Position numbers and translations under genes: made by a program. 52,362 nucleotides of DNA from contig JAGQTU010000022.1 in assembly GCA_020438865.1 (NCBI GenBank), positions 1-52,362 on the forward strand, read 5' to 3'. Below, in pieces: positions 36,723-45,245 of this stretch. The first letter of the stretch is position 1, and the number at the start of each line of letters is the position of its first letter. Under the pieces are notes generated by a model. The model made no database searches. It was not told the origin of the DNA and worked only from the letters and a program-made list of their open reading frames with translations. Source of the stretch: Mycobacterium sp. (GTDB taxonomy: Bacteria > Actinomycetota > Actinomycetes > Mycobacteriales > Mycobacteriaceae).

Positions 36723-37355
36723 ATGGCGCAGCGCAAACGCAACCGCGGTCATCTCGCCGCGGCGGGTCCGATCGGGTCCCTGGCCGGTTCTGCCCTGCAC
36801 AGCATCGACGCGCACCCCCCGACTCCCGAGGGCTCCATCTGGGGCCGCCGCCGGGTCCTGTTGCTCAATTCGACGTACGAGCCGCTCACCGCGCTGCCCA
36901 TGCGCCGGGCGGTGATCATGCTGCTGTGCGGCAAGGCCGACGTCGTGCACGACGACCCGGCCGGCCCGGTGATCCACTCCGCGACCCGGGTGATCGTGGT
37001 CCCGTCGGTCATCCGGTTGCGGACCTACGTGCGGGTGCCGTACCGGGCCCGAATCCCGATGACGCGGGCGGCCTTGATGCACCGCGACCGGTTCCGTTGC
37101 GCCTACTGCGGGGGCAAGGCCGACACCGTCGACCACGTCGTGCCGCGCAGCCGCGGCGGCGAACATTCGTGGGAGAACTGCGTGGCGGCCTGCTCGACAT
37201 GCAACCACCGCAAGGCCGACAAACTGCTCGCCGAGTTGGGCTGGACGCTGCGCCTGGTGCCGATGCCCCCGAAGGGACAGCACTGGCGGCTGCTGTGCAC
37301 CGTCAAGGAGTTGGACCCGGCGTGGGTGCGCTATCTCGGTGAGGGCGCCGCCTGA
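36723..37355 (+). CDS. HNH endonuclease family protein (Rv2469c-like)
   Basis: A 210-residue protein with a C-terminal HNH domain: CAYCGGKADTVDHVVPRSRGG, then WENCVAACSTCNHRKADK, giving two CxxC pairs and the DH-N-H catalytic set. The N-terminal half (RVLLLNSTYEPLTALPMRRA, then VLCGKADVVH-type strand) is the conserved region found in phage- and bacteria-wide HNH proteins of this type. It is probably a DNA nuclease or repair protein; no experimental role is known to me. ATG 36723 is set by GGAGG (36714-36718). Its upstream gap is divergent from glbO. Confidence 0.85.
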   Translation: MAQRKRNRGHLAAAGPIGSLAGSALHSIDAHPPTPEGSIWGRRRVLLLNSTYEPLTALPMRRAVIMLLCGKADVVHDDPAGPVIHSATRVIVVPSVIRLRTYVRVPYRARIPMTRAALMHRDRFRCAYCGGKADTVDHVVPRSRGGEHSWENCVAACSTCNHRKADKLLAELGWTLRLVPMPPKGQHWRLLCTVKELDPAWVRYLGEGAA

Positions 37356-37363
37356 GCCTGCGC

Positions 37364-37369
37364 TACGGT
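37364..37369 (+). promoter_or_regulatory. -10 element of a leaderless promoter for the CtaJ-like gene
   Basis: TACGGT ends seven bases before GTG 37377, with no ribosome binding site; it matches the element used before the OCD-family gene. Confidence 0.5.
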
Positions 37370-37376
37370 TTGCAAC

Positions 37377-37613
37377 GTGAACGTCGCCGTCATCCACGCA
37401 TTGTTCGTGGGCATTCCGTTGGCCGTGGTGGCCCTGCTGGCCCTGCTGATCTTCTCGCGCAAGGGCAATCACCCCGCCACCTACAAGCTGTCCGAGAAGT
37501 GGACGCACGAGCCGATCCTGTGGGCCGCTACCGAAGAGGTCGTCCCGCGCGGGCCGCACGGGCACGGCGCGAGCGAATTCAGTGCGGGAGGTGGGGCAAG
37601 TGGCAAGTGGTGA
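37377..37613 (+). CDS. Small membrane protein, probable aa3 cytochrome oxidase subunit CtaJ-like
   Basis: A 78-residue protein with one transmembrane helix ([20 protein letters not shown], residues about 7-27), then a conserved soluble tail with [20 protein letters not shown] and [11 protein letters not shown]. From memory it corresponds to Rv2468A, the small protein identified as CtaJ in the M. smegmatis bcc-aa3 supercomplex; I am only moderately sure of that link. GTG 37377 is supported by the leaderless-type -10 element. It overlaps the following DUF5130 gene by 14 bases. Confidence 0.6.
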   Translation: MNVAVIHALFVGIPLAVVALLALLIFSRKGNHPATYKLSEKWTHEPILWAATEEVVPRGPHGHGASEFSAGGGASGKW

Positions 37614-38076
37614 CCACGGGGCGCTGGCGACCGTCGATCACGGAAAACTTCCGGTCGGCTGGGCGGTGACCTCCAGCGGCCGGCTGTCCGGTGTCAGTCA
37701 GCCGGGCGTGCTTCCCGTGCAGTTTCCGTTCCCCATCAAGCAACTGGTCGACCTCGACGACGCCCTCAAGTACGGTACCCGCCAGTCCAAGGCGCGGTTC
37801 GCGGTCTACATCGGTGACCTGGGCGCCGACCCGGCGGCCCGCGCCCGCGACCTCCTCGCCGAGGTGCCCACCCCGAACAACGCCGTGCTGTTGGCGGTGT
37901 CGCCCAACCAGCGCGCGATCGAGGTGGCCTACGGCGCCGACGTGCGGGGCCGGGGCGCCGAGTCCGCGGCGCCGCTGGGCGTGTCCGCGGCGGCGTCCGC
38001 CTTCAAGGAGGGCGGCCTGATCGACGGCCTGGTCAGCGCCATCCGGGTGATGTCGGCAGGCATCTCGCGGCCCTGA
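37600..38076 (+). CDS. DUF5130 family protein (Rv2468c-like)
   Basis: A 158-residue conserved actinobacterial protein. It resembles TPM-domain proteins: [19 protein letters not shown], then [40 protein letters not shown] and a C-terminal amphipathic helix. No catalytic site is evident. GTG 37600 is preferred because GGAGGTGGGG lies just upstream (37587-37596); GTG 37582 is the alternative. It overlaps the upstream membrane gene and overlaps the convergent HNH gene by 44 bases at its end. Confidence 0.8.
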   Translation: MASGDHGALATVDHGKLPVGWAVTSSGRLSGVSQPGVLPVQFPFPIKQLVDLDDALKYGTRQSKARFAVYIGDLGADPAARARDLLAEVPTPNNAVLLAVSPNQRAIEVAYGADVRGRGAESAAPLGVSAAASAFKEGGLIDGLVSAIRVMSAGISRP

Positions 38077-38395
38077 TCGCCACATAGCGCTCGAGGAACG
38101 CCCGCTCGTCGAGGCGTTTACGCCGCATCCAGCCGGTCACTTCGTCGTTGCACTTGCTGGCATTGCACGCCGCGCACGCGGGCACGACGTTGTCGACGGT
38201 GTACCTGCCGCCGCGCGATATCGGCATGACGCAGTCGCGCTGCAGCGCTGTCCCGGTTGCCCCGCAGTAGGCGCAGCCCTTCCACGCTTCCTTCAGCGCT
38301 GCCCACTGCTCAGCAGTCAGGTCGTTGACTGCGGCCTTGACCCGCCGTGTGCGCCTGCGCGCAGCACGTGCGCGCCGAGAGTTGGGGCCCGCCAT
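38033..38395 (-). CDS. Small HNH endonuclease-domain protein
   Basis: A 120-residue basic protein. After an Arg-rich N-terminus ([15 protein letters not shown]) it has a single HNH domain: [20 protein letters not shown], then [19 protein letters not shown], with CxxC pairs and D-N-H type residues, though the first catalytic position reads RDC instead of DH. It is likely a DNA-binding nuclease or its inactive relative. It is transcribed towards the DUF5130 gene, with a 44-base overlap of the two 3' ends. It lies downstream of pepN on the same strand behind a strong inverted repeat. Confidence 0.7.
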   Translation of the reverse strand: MAGPNSRRARAARRRTRRVKAAVNDLTAEQWAALKEAWKGCAYCGATGTALQRDCVMPISRGGRYTVDNVVPACAACNASKCNDEVTGWMRRKRLDERAFLERYVAIRAARCLPTSPGWR

Positions 38396-38412
38396 GGCCA
38401 GATCCTCCCAGG

Positions 38413-38472
38413 GCGAGCGTGCGCATGCGGTCGCTGCGTGCGGCGTGTCGGTGTGCCGACACGCACGCTCGC
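38413..38472. terminator. Nested inverted repeats between pepN and the small HNH gene
   Basis: Two alternative perfect stems occur. The outer pair is GCGAGCGTGCG (38413-38423) with CGCACGCTCGC (38462-38472). The inner pair is GCGTGTCGG (38443-38451) with CCGACACGC (38456-38464), with a 4-base loop. The right arms overlap by three bases, so only one full stem can form. It follows the pepN stop by 14 bases, so pepN termination is the simplest role. Confidence 0.6.
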
Positions 38473-38486
38473 GGCCATGAAACCGG

Positions 38487-41054
38487 TCAGCCGGCGTCGA
38501 ACGCCCGCGCCTTCAGGGAGCGTTCGACGCCGGCGCGGCCCTCGACCACCAGCCGTCGCAGCGCCGGCGGCACCTGTCCGCCCAGGAAGTGGTCGGCCGC
38601 GCGCAACGCGTCCTCGCTGATGTCCCACGACGGGTACAGCCCGATCACCACGGTCTGCGCCACCTCGCTGGACCGGCGCTCCCACACCCCCGGGATCGCC
38701 GCAAAGTAGCGCCCGGTGAACGGCGCCAGCACCTCGCGCTGCCCGGGCTGGACGAATCCGCCGACGATCGACCGCGTGGTGATGTTGGCCAGCGTGTCGT
38801 CCTCGATGACCTGCTCCCAGGCCTGCTCCTTCACCCGGGCCTGCGGTCGGGCCGCCGCGGCCGCGGCGGCGTGCCGCTTGCCCGCGGCGGTCGGGTCGCG
38901 CTGGGCCTCGGCGTCAATGAACGGCGTCGCCGGGCCGTCCGCGTCGATGTCGCCGGAGGCGGCCAGGGCGGTCACGATCCGCCACCGCAGGTCGGCGTCG
39001 ATCACCAGGCCCGGCAGGTTCACCGCCGCGGGTTCGTTGTCCAGCAGCGTCGCCAGCACGGCGACGTGGTTGCGCGACAACACCGACGTGCACAGAGCGT
39101 TGACGAACGCCAGCTGGTGGTCCGAACCCGGCGCCGATTCGCGGGCCAGGTCCAGCAGCCGGTCGGCGAACGCCGGCCAGCCGTTGGATCTGGCCCAGCC
39201 CGGCTCGGCGTAGGAGTTCAGGGCGGTCTGCGCCTGCAGCAGCAGCCGCTGGGCGACCCCGACCTCGGTCTCGGCCTGCACGCCGCTCATCACCAGCGCC
39301 ACGAAATCGCGCGCCTTCAACTCGGCGTCGCGGGTCATCTCCCACGCCGCCGACCACACCAGCGTGCGGGGCAGCGGCTCGGCGATGTCGGCGATGCGGC
39401 GCAGCGCGGTGCGCAGCGAATCGTCGTCGAGCCGCAAAGAGCAGTACGTCAGGTCGTCATCGTTGACCAGGATCAGCCTGCCGCGCGAAACCCCCTGCAG
39501 GGCCGGAACATCGGTGACGGAACCGGAGACGTCGAGTTCCTCGCGGTGCACCCGGACCAGCTTGCCGGTCATCGGATCGTCGTCGTAGACACCAACCGCC
39601 AGCCGGTGCACCCGGGTCTCGCCGGCGCCCGGCGCCGCGCCACCCTGGGTGATGGCGAATCGGGTGAACCGGCCCGCCTCGTCGACGTCGAAGTCGGCCC
39701 GCAGCGTGTTCAGGCCGGTGGTCTTCAGCCACTGCCTGCCCCAGTCGGACAGGTCACGGCCGGAGGCCTTCTCCAGCGCACCCAGCAGGTCGTCGAAGGT
39801 GGCGTTGTTGAACGCGTGCGAGCGGAAGTAGTCGCGCAGACCGGCCAGGAAATGCTCCAGGCCGACGTAGGCGACCAGCTGCTTGAGCACGCTGGCACCC
39901 TTGGCGTAGGTGATTCCGTCGAAGTTCACCTCGACGGCGTGCAGGTCCGGTATGTCGGCGGCCACCGGGTGCGTCGAGGGCAGCTGGTCCTGGCGGTAGG
40001 CCCACGACTTCTCCACGTTGGCGAACGTCGTCCACGCCTGGTCGTATTCGGTGGCCTCGGCCTGGCACAGCACCGAGGCGAACGTCGCGAACGACTCGTT
40101 GAGCCACAGGTCGTCCCACCACGTCATCGTCACCAGGTCGCCGAACCACATGTGTGCCATCTCGTGCAGCACCGTCTCGGCTCGCCGCTCATAGCTGTAG
40201 CGCGTCACCTTCGACCGGAAGACGTAGTCCTCCAAGAAGGTGACCGCCCCGGCGTTCTCCATCGCCCCGGCGTTGAACTCCGGCACGAACAGCTGGTCGT
40301 ACTTGCCGAACGCATACGGCACCCCGAAGTTGCGGTGGTAGAAGCCGAACCCCTGCTTGGTCTCGGTGAACAGCCGCTCGGCGTCCATGAACTCCGCCAG
40401 CGACGACCGGCAGAACAGGCCGAGCGGAATCTCGCCGTGCTCGTCGACGTAGGTGTCGTCCCAGCGCGCATAAGGTCCGGCGATCAGCGCGACCAGGTAG
40501 GTGCTCATCCGCGGCGTGGTGGCGAACGTGTGGATCTTGACCTTGCCGTCCTCCTCGACGGAGATGGGCGCGCCGTTGGAGATCACCTGCCAGTGCGCGG
40601 GCGCGGTGACCGTGAGGTCGTAGGTGGCCTTGATGTCGGGCTGGTCGAAGCAGGCGAACATCCGCTTGGCGTCGGCGGTTTCGAATTGCGAGTACAGATA
40701 CACCTCGCCGTCGACGGGATCGACGAAGCGGTGCAGGCCCTCACCGGTGTTGGAGAAGCGGCAGTTCGCCTCGACCACCAACGTGTTCTGCTTGGCCAGG
40801 CCCCGCAACGGGATGCCGGTCGACTCGTCGTAGCCGGAGACATCGATCGCGTGCCCGTTGAGCACCGCGCTGTGCACGGCGTCGGCGGCGAGGTCGAGGT
40901 AAGTGTCCGCGCCGGGCAGCGCCTGGAACTCGACGGTGGTGGTCGACCGGAACGTCGTCTCAGAGGCGGTCAGGTCCAGGACGATCCGGTAGTTGTCGAC
41001 GGTGACCAGCACGGCGCGCTCGATGGCCTCGTTGCGGGTGAGATTCGGAAGCAC
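38487..41054 (-). CDS. pepN: Aminopeptidase N (M1 family zinc metallopeptidase)
   Basis: An 855-residue cytoplasmic M1 aminopeptidase (Rv2467 orthologue) removing N-terminal residues from peptides. The substrate-binding GAMEN motif is present (FNAGAMENAGA), followed by the zinc site HEMAHMWFGDLVT (His297, Glu298, His301) and the third ligand Glu in WLNESFATF. The C-terminal ERAP1-like helical domain (after about residue 450) is complete. The size is typical of actinobacterial PepN. Start is GTG 41054, six bases after a TAGGTT element; no ribosome binding site is seen. It is divergent from the DsbA-like gene. Confidence 0.95.
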   Translation of the reverse strand: MLPNLTRNEAIERAVLVTVDNYRIVLDLTASETTFRSTTTVEFQALPGADTYLDLAADAVHSAVLNGHAIDVSGYDESTGIPLRGLAKQNTLVVEANCRFSNTGEGLHRFVDPVDGEVYLYSQFETADAKRMFACFDQPDIKATYDLTVTAPAHWQVISNGAPISVEEDGKVKIHTFATTPRMSTYLVALIAGPYARWDDTYVDEHGEIPLGLFCRSSLAEFMDAERLFTETKQGFGFYHRNFGVPYAFGKYDQLFVPEFNAGAMENAGAVTFLEDYVFRSKVTRYSYERRAETVLHEMAHMWFGDLVTMTWWDDLWLNESFATFASVLCQAEATEYDQAWTTFANVEKSWAYRQDQLPSTHPVAADIPDLHAVEVNFDGITYAKGASVLKQLVAYVGLEHFLAGLRDYFRSHAFNNATFDDLLGALEKASGRDLSDWGRQWLKTTGLNTLRADFDVDEAGRFTRFAITQGGAAPGAGETRVHRLAVGVYDDDPMTGKLVRVHREELDVSGSVTDVPALQGVSRGRLILVNDDDLTYCSLRLDDDSLRTALRRIADIAEPLPRTLVWSAAWEMTRDAELKARDFVALVMSGVQAETEVGVAQRLLLQAQTALNSYAEPGWARSNGWPAFADRLLDLARESAPGSDHQLAFVNALCTSVLSRNHVAVLATLLDNEPAAVNLPGLVIDADLRWRIVTALAASGDIDADGPATPFIDAEAQRDPTAAGKRHAAAAAAARPQARVKEQAWEQVIEDDTLANITTRSIVGGFVQPGQREVLAPFTGRYFAAIPGVWERRSSEVAQTVVIGLYPSWDISEDALRAADHFLGGQVPPALRRLVVEGRAGVERSLKARAFDAG

Positions 41055-41060
41055 GCGTTC

Positions 41061-41066
41061 AACCTA
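41061..41066 (-). promoter_or_regulatory. -10 element of a leaderless promoter for pepN
   Basis: TAGGTT on the minus strand ends six bases before GTG 41054, without a ribosome binding site. Confidence 0.5.
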
Positions 41067-41138
41067 TCGGTTTCGGGAACACTCGACGCGGTTGACGAGT
41101 TGTGCTCGACGTCATACCCCTGACCGGATGGAGTCCGC

Positions 41139-41747
41139 ATGCCCGAGAAGTCCCGTGCCGATTTCTGGTTCGACCCGCTGTGTCCCTGGTGCTGGATCAC
41201 CTCCCGCTGGATCCTTGAGGTCGAGAAGGTCCGCGATATCGAAGCGAACTTCCACGTGATGAGCCTCGCGGTGCTCAACGAGGGCCGCGACCTGCCCGAG
41301 CAGTACCAGGAACTGATGAAGAAGGCCTGGGGTCCGGTGCGGGTCGCGATCGCCGCCGAACAGGCCCACGGCTCGGAGGTGCTGAGCTCGCTCTACACCG
41401 CGATGGGCACCCGCATCCACAACCAGGACAACAAGAACCTCGACGAGGTGATCGTGGAGTCGCTGGCCGAGGCCGGGCTGCCCGCCGACCTGGCCAAGGC
41501 TGCCGACGATGCCTCCTATGACGACGCGCTGCGCAAGAGTCACCACGCCGGCATGGACGCCGTCGGTGAGGACGTCGGTACTCCCACCATCCACGTCAAC
41601 GGGGTGGCGTTCTTCGGGCCCGTGCTGGCCAAGATCCCGCGCGGGGAAGAGGCCGGCAAGCTGTGGGACGCATCGGTGATATTCGCCGACTATCCGCACT
41701 TCTACGAACTCAAGCGCACCCGCACCGAGCCGCCGCAGTTCGACTGA
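41139..41747 (+). CDS. DsbA-like mycothiol-dependent reductase (Rv2466c-like)
   Basis: A 202-residue thioredoxin-fold protein with the active-site motif CPWC in [15 protein letters not shown] (cysteines at about residues 19 and 22) and a cis-proline near [10 protein letters not shown]. The helical insertion and lack of a signal peptide match the cytoplasmic mycothiol-dependent reductase Rv2466c, which reduces electrophiles and activates the nitro prodrug TP053. In M. tuberculosis it is induced by SigH in oxidative stress. ATG 41139 follows a GGAG at 41129-41132. It stands alone between pepN (divergent) and a leftward secreted-protein gene. Confidence 0.9.
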   Translation: MPEKSRADFWFDPLCPWCWITSRWILEVEKVRDIEANFHVMSLAVLNEGRDLPEQYQELMKKAWGPVRVAIAAEQAHGSEVLSSLYTAMGTRIHNQDNKNLDEVIVESLAEAGLPADLAKAADDASYDDALRKSHHAGMDAVGEDVGTPTIHVNGVAFFGPVLAKIPRGEEAGKLWDASVIFADYPHFYELKRTRTEPPQFD

Positions 41748-41759
41748 TGCCGGCGACGG

Positions 41760-42134
41760 CTACAGGCCGGGCAGGCAGGTGACGAACGGAATCTGCCCGG
41801 CGCACTGCTCGAAGATGTTCGGCGGGTTGGCCGGCGGGGGCGGCGGTGGTATCGGCGTCGGGAACAGGTTCGGTCCCTCCCAGTAGTGGGCCGGGGCGTG
41901 GGTGCGCACGTCGTACTCGAAGTAGTACGTGTGGCAGCTGCCCATGTCCCACACCAGGTCGGTGTCGGAGCGCGGCGGATCGTTGGGCAGGGGCTGACCC
42001 GGGCACCATTGGAACGGGCCGTAGGTGTAGGCCTGGGCGGAGCCCGCGCCTGCCAGTCCGGCCACGGCGAGACTGCCGAGAAGCAGCGCTCCGGCCATCG
42101 CCCGCGCGGCTTGCGTCCTGGTCATCAGGTTCAT
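41760..42134 (-). CDS. Small secreted proline-rich protein, unknown function
   Basis: A 124-residue protein with an N-terminal signal peptide (AMAGALLLGSLAVAGLAGAG, cleavage after AQA). The mature part has four cysteines (FQWCPGQPL, MGSCHTYYFEYD, FEQCAGQ and FVTCLPGL), suggesting two disulphides. It also has a Pro-rich stretch (PTPIPPPPPPANPP). This layout occurs in several small exported mycobacterial proteins. The start may be ATG 42134 or the internal ATG four codons later. It is divergent from rpiB. Confidence 0.75.
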   Translation of the reverse strand: MNLMTRTQAARAMAGALLLGSLAVAGLAGAGSAQAYTYGPFQWCPGQPLPNDPPRSDTDLVWDMGSCHTYYFEYDVRTHAPAHYWEGPNLFPTPIPPPPPPANPPNIFEQCAGQIPFVTCLPGL

Positions 42135-42189
42135 GATGGCGAGTTCACCATCGTCGGACGGCTACCGATACCAATATTCGCCAACGGGC

Positions 42190-42195
42190 TAGGGT
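42190..42195 (+). promoter_or_regulatory. -10 element of a leaderless promoter for rpiB
   Basis: TAGGGT ends seven bases before ATG 42203, without a ribosome binding site. Confidence 0.5.
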
Positions 42196-42202
42196 TACCG
42201 CC

Positions 42203-42682
42203 ATGCGCGTCTATCTCGGAGCCGACCACGCCGGATACGAACTCAAGCAGGCCATCATCGAGCACCTGAAAAAGGGTGGCCACGAGCCGATCGACTGCGG
42301 CGCCTTCGACTACGACGCCGAGGACGACTACCCGGCCTTCTGCATCGCCGCCGCGCTCCGCACGGTCGCCGATCCCGGCAGCCTCGGCATCGTGCTCGGC
42401 GGCTCGGGCAACGGGGAGCAGATCGCCGCCAACAAGGTGCCCGGCGCCCGGTGCGCGTTGGGCTGGAGCGTGGAGACGGCGTCGCTGGCGCGACAGCACA
42501 ACAACGCCCAACTGATCGGCATCGGGGGACGGATGCACACCGTGCCGGAGGCACTGGCGATCGTCGACGCGTTCGTGACCACCCCGTGGTCGGAAGCCGA
42601 ACGTCACCAACGTCGCATCGACATCCTCGACGAATACGAGCGCACCCACGTGCCGCCGCCGGTGCCCGGCGCCCCGGCCTGA
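42203..42682 (+). CDS. rpiB: Ribose-5-phosphate isomerase B
   Basis: A 159-residue RpiB (Rv2465c orthologue) interconverting ribose-5-phosphate and ribulose-5-phosphate. The phosphate loop is GADHAGYELKQ at the N-terminus. The anion-hole segment is GGSGNGEQIAANK, where Glu72 takes the place of the Cys used in the E. coli enzyme, as known for mycobacterial RpiB. HNNAQLIGIGGRM is also conserved. It is followed three bases later by nei, so the two are co-transcribed. Confidence 0.95.
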   Translation: MRVYLGADHAGYELKQAIIEHLKKGGHEPIDCGAFDYDAEDDYPAFCIAAALRTVADPGSLGIVLGGSGNGEQIAANKVPGARCALGWSVETASLARQHNNAQLIGIGGRMHTVPEALAIVDAFVTTPWSEAERHQRRIDILDEYERTHVPPPVPGAPA

Positions 42683-42685
42683 CCC

Positions 42686-43477
42686 GTGCCGGAGGGACAT
42701 ACCCTTCACCGGTTGGCCCGGCTGCATCAGCGCCGCTTCGCCGGCGCGCCGGTGGCGGTGTCGAGCCCACAGGGCCGGTTCACCGACGCGGCCATCCTCG
42801 CCGGCCGGGTGTTCACCCGGGCCTCGGCGTGGGGCAAGCACCTGTTCCACCACTACGACGGTGGCCCGATCGTGCATGTGCACCTGGGTCTGTACGGCAC
42901 CTTCACCGAGGCGCCGGTGCCGATGCCGTTGCCGGTCGGGCAGGTGCGGATGCGACTGGTCGGATCGCAGTACGGCACCGACCTGCGGGGGCCGACCGCA
43001 TGCGAGGTGATCGACGACGCACAGGTCTCGGCCATCCTGGCCCGTCTGGGCCCCGACCCGCTGCGCCGCGATGCCGACCCGGATCTGGCCTGGGAGCGAA
43101 TCGTCAAGTCGCGCAAGCCCATCGGCGCACTGCTGATGGATCAGCGGGTGCTCGCCGGGGTCGGCAATGTGTATCGCAGCGAGTTGCTGTTCCGGCACCA
43201 CATCGATCCGTACCGGCCCGGCCGCGACGTCGGGGCCGGGGAGTTCAGCGAGGCGTGGACCGACCTGGTCGACCTGATGAAGGTCGGCGTGCGGCGCGGG
43301 AAGATCATCGTGGTGCGCCCCGAGCATGACCACGGGGCGCCGTCCTACCTGCCGAACCGGCCGCGCACCTACGTCTACCGCCGCGCCGGCGAACCCTGCC
43401 GGGTGTGCGGGACGGCGGTCCGCACCGCCGAACTCGAGGGGCGCAATCTGTTCTGGTGCCCGACCTGCCAGGGGTGA
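42686..43477 (+). CDS. nei: Fpg/Nei-family DNA glycosylase (endonuclease VIII, Nei1)
   Basis: A 263-residue base-excision-repair glycosylase/AP lyase (Rv2464c orthologue) removing oxidised pyrimidines. The start is GTG 42686: mature Pro2-Glu3 is the catalytic pair (PEGHTLHRL). The helix-two-turn-helix has QRVLAGVGNVYRSELLF, and the C-terminal zinc finger has CRVCGTAV and CPTC. The enzyme is complete. It is the second gene of the rpiB-nei unit. Confidence 0.93.
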   Translation: MPEGHTLHRLARLHQRRFAGAPVAVSSPQGRFTDAAILAGRVFTRASAWGKHLFHHYDGGPIVHVHLGLYGTFTEAPVPMPLPVGQVRMRLVGSQYGTDLRGPTACEVIDDAQVSAILARLGPDPLRRDADPDLAWERIVKSRKPIGALLMDQRVLAGVGNVYRSELLFRHHIDPYRPGRDVGAGEFSEAWTDLVDLMKVGVRRGKIIVVRPEHDHGAPSYLPNRPRTYVYRRAGEPCRVCGTAVRTAELEGRNLFWCPTCQG

Positions 43478-43553
43478 AGGCTCGGCCTGTTCGTGGCTGC
43501 CTCTGCGGCCGATCCGCCCTGCGTCGTCACCGCGCGGCCGGGAGAATGCCCCA

Positions 43554-45245
43554 ATGGAACTGATTCTCGTGGTCGTCGGGGCGATCGTCGTCACCGCGGT
43601 TGCCCACCAGCGCGGACTCGAGCCAGCCCTGATCATCGTCGTGGTGGGGATCGCCGCGTCGTTTCTGCCCGGATTCGCAGCGCCGGAACTCGATTCGCAG
43701 GTCCTGCTGACCGTGGTGCTGCCGCCGTTGCTGTACTCCGCGGCGCTGGACTTCTCGTTCCCGACGTTCGTGCGCAACATCAAGCCGATCCTCGGCCTGG
43801 GCGTGGGCCTGGTATTGGTGACGGCGTTCACCGTCGCGGCGGTGTCCGCCTGGCTGGTGGTGGTGCCACTGACGTTCGGTACCGCGTTGGTGCTCGGAGC
43901 GATCGTCGCGCCACCCGATGCGGTCACCGCGGTCGCGGTCGGTCGCAAGCTAGGACTTCCCAAGCGGGTGATGGCCATCCTGACCGGTGAGAGCCTGATC
44001 AACGATGCTGCGGCACTGACGCTGTTCCTGGTTGCGGTGGCTCAGGTCGCCGGCACCCACACGTTCATCGAGAGCCCTTTGCTGTTGTTCGCCTACAGCG
44101 CTGTGGTTGGGCCGGCCGTCGGCGCCGCCTTGGGCTACACGACGCTGTGGATCCGCAACCGGCTCAACAATCCTGGCCTGGAGACGATCCAAGGCCTCGT
44201 GGTGCCGTTTGCGGCGTTCATCGCCGCCGAGGAACTGCACGCGTCGGGGGTGCTCGGCGTCGTGGTGGCCGGTTTCGTGGTGGGCAGCGGAACGCTGAGT
44301 GCGGGCTATCAGACCCGGTTGCAGGAGCGCTACGTGTGGCATGCGGTCGACGTGCTGCTGGAGGCCTTCGTCTTCGCCTACATCGGATTACATCTCCGGT
44401 TCGTCCTGGAGGATCTTCGGGAGAACCACGAATCGCTCAGCGAGGTGGCCGTCGCGTCGGCGATTGTGCTGCTGATCGTGCTGGCGATCAGGCCGTTGTC
44501 GGTGTTTCTGATGTTCGGCCGCGGCGTCCTGCTGCGCCACGTCGACCGCACGCTGTCCGTGCCGATACCGCAGAGTGGTGGGCGCGGCGCGCTGGGTGTG
44601 CGAAAACGGGACAGGTCGACGGGTAAGTGGCGCGCCATGATCGACCACCGTTCCCTGAGCTGGCGGGAGAACGTGGTGGTCTCCTGGACGGGCATGCGCG
44701 GCGTGGTGACGCTGGCCGCCGCGGCCGGTGTGCCCGTGACGGTCGCGGGCGGCGAGCCGTTCCCCGAACGGGCCACCATCCAGGCGATCGCGTTCGTCGT
44801 CGCGGTCGGGACATTGCTGCTGCAGGGCTGGACCCTGCCGCCGCTGATCCGGCGGCTCGAACTGTCCGGCACGGACGACGAGAAGGCATACGAACGCGAT
44901 GAGACGCTCAAGGCCGAGCGGATGGTTCACGAGGCGGCCGACGTGGTGCTCGCCGATTTCGACAGCGACCCGCCCGCGGGCCTCGACCCGCGTGTGCTGG
45001 CTGAGATCCGCAGTACGATCGCACGGCATTCGCAGGACGCCGACGAGATGCCCGACCCGGAGGCGCACACGTTGCGCGCCGAGGTCTTTTCTGCGCTGTA
45101 CCGCGATGTCCTCGCCGCGCAACGGGCGGCATTGATCAGCGAGCGGGACGCCGGCCGCATCGACGACGAAGCCGTGCGGGCCATGCTCGAGCGACTCGAC
45201 CTCCAAGAGGCCGGGGTGACCGCTCGGCTGGAGAGCCGCCTCTAG
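43554..45245 (+). CDS. Na+/H+ antiporter, CPA1/NhaP family
   Basis: A 563-residue membrane protein with about twelve transmembrane segments in the first 420 residues and a cytoplasmic C-terminal domain of about 140 residues. The ion-binding motif is ALVLGAIVAPPDAVTAVA, and the following TM has ILTGESLINDAAALTLF with the Asn-Asp pair of electroneutral CPA1 exchangers. GMRGVVTLAAAAGVP is the conserved late TM. It exports sodium or potassium in exchange for protons. ATG 43554 starts just before the first TM (ELILVVVGAIVVTAVA); longer upstream frames overlap nei in another frame. It ends 4 bases into the convergent Gly-rich protein gene. Confidence 0.88.
   Translation: MELILVVVGAIVVTAVAHQRGLEPALIIVVVGIAASFLPGFAAPELDSQVLLTVVLPPLLYSAALDFSFPTFVRNIKPILGLGVGLVLVTAFTVAAVSAWLVVVPLTFGTALVLGAIVAPPDAVTAVAVGRKLGLPKRVMAILTGESLINDAAALTLFLVAVAQVAGTHTFIESPLLLFAYSAVVGPAVGAALGYTTLWIRNRLNNPGLETIQGLVVPFAAFIAAEELHASGVLGVVVAGFVVGSGTLSAGYQTRLQERYVWHAVDVLLEAFVFAYIGLHLRFVLEDLRENHESLSEVAVASAIVLLIVLAIRPLSVFLMFGRGVLLRHVDRTLSVPIPQSGGRGALGVRKRDRSTGKWRAMIDHRSLSWRENVVVSWTGMRGVVTLAAAAGVPVTVAGGEPFPERATIQAIAFVVAVGTLLLQGWTLPPLIRRLELSGTDDEKAYERDETLKAERMVHEAADVVLADFDSDPPAGLDPRVLAEIRSTIARHSQDADEMPDPEAHTLRAEVFSALYRDVLAAQRAALISERDAGRIDDEAVRAMLERLDLQEAGVTARLESRL

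Noticed and set aside
38589-41123. 844-residue open frame antisense to pepN
   Set aside because: It is the complementary-strand shadow of a GC-rich gene: Arg/Gly/Val-rich, with no family motif, while pepN carries all M1 motifs.
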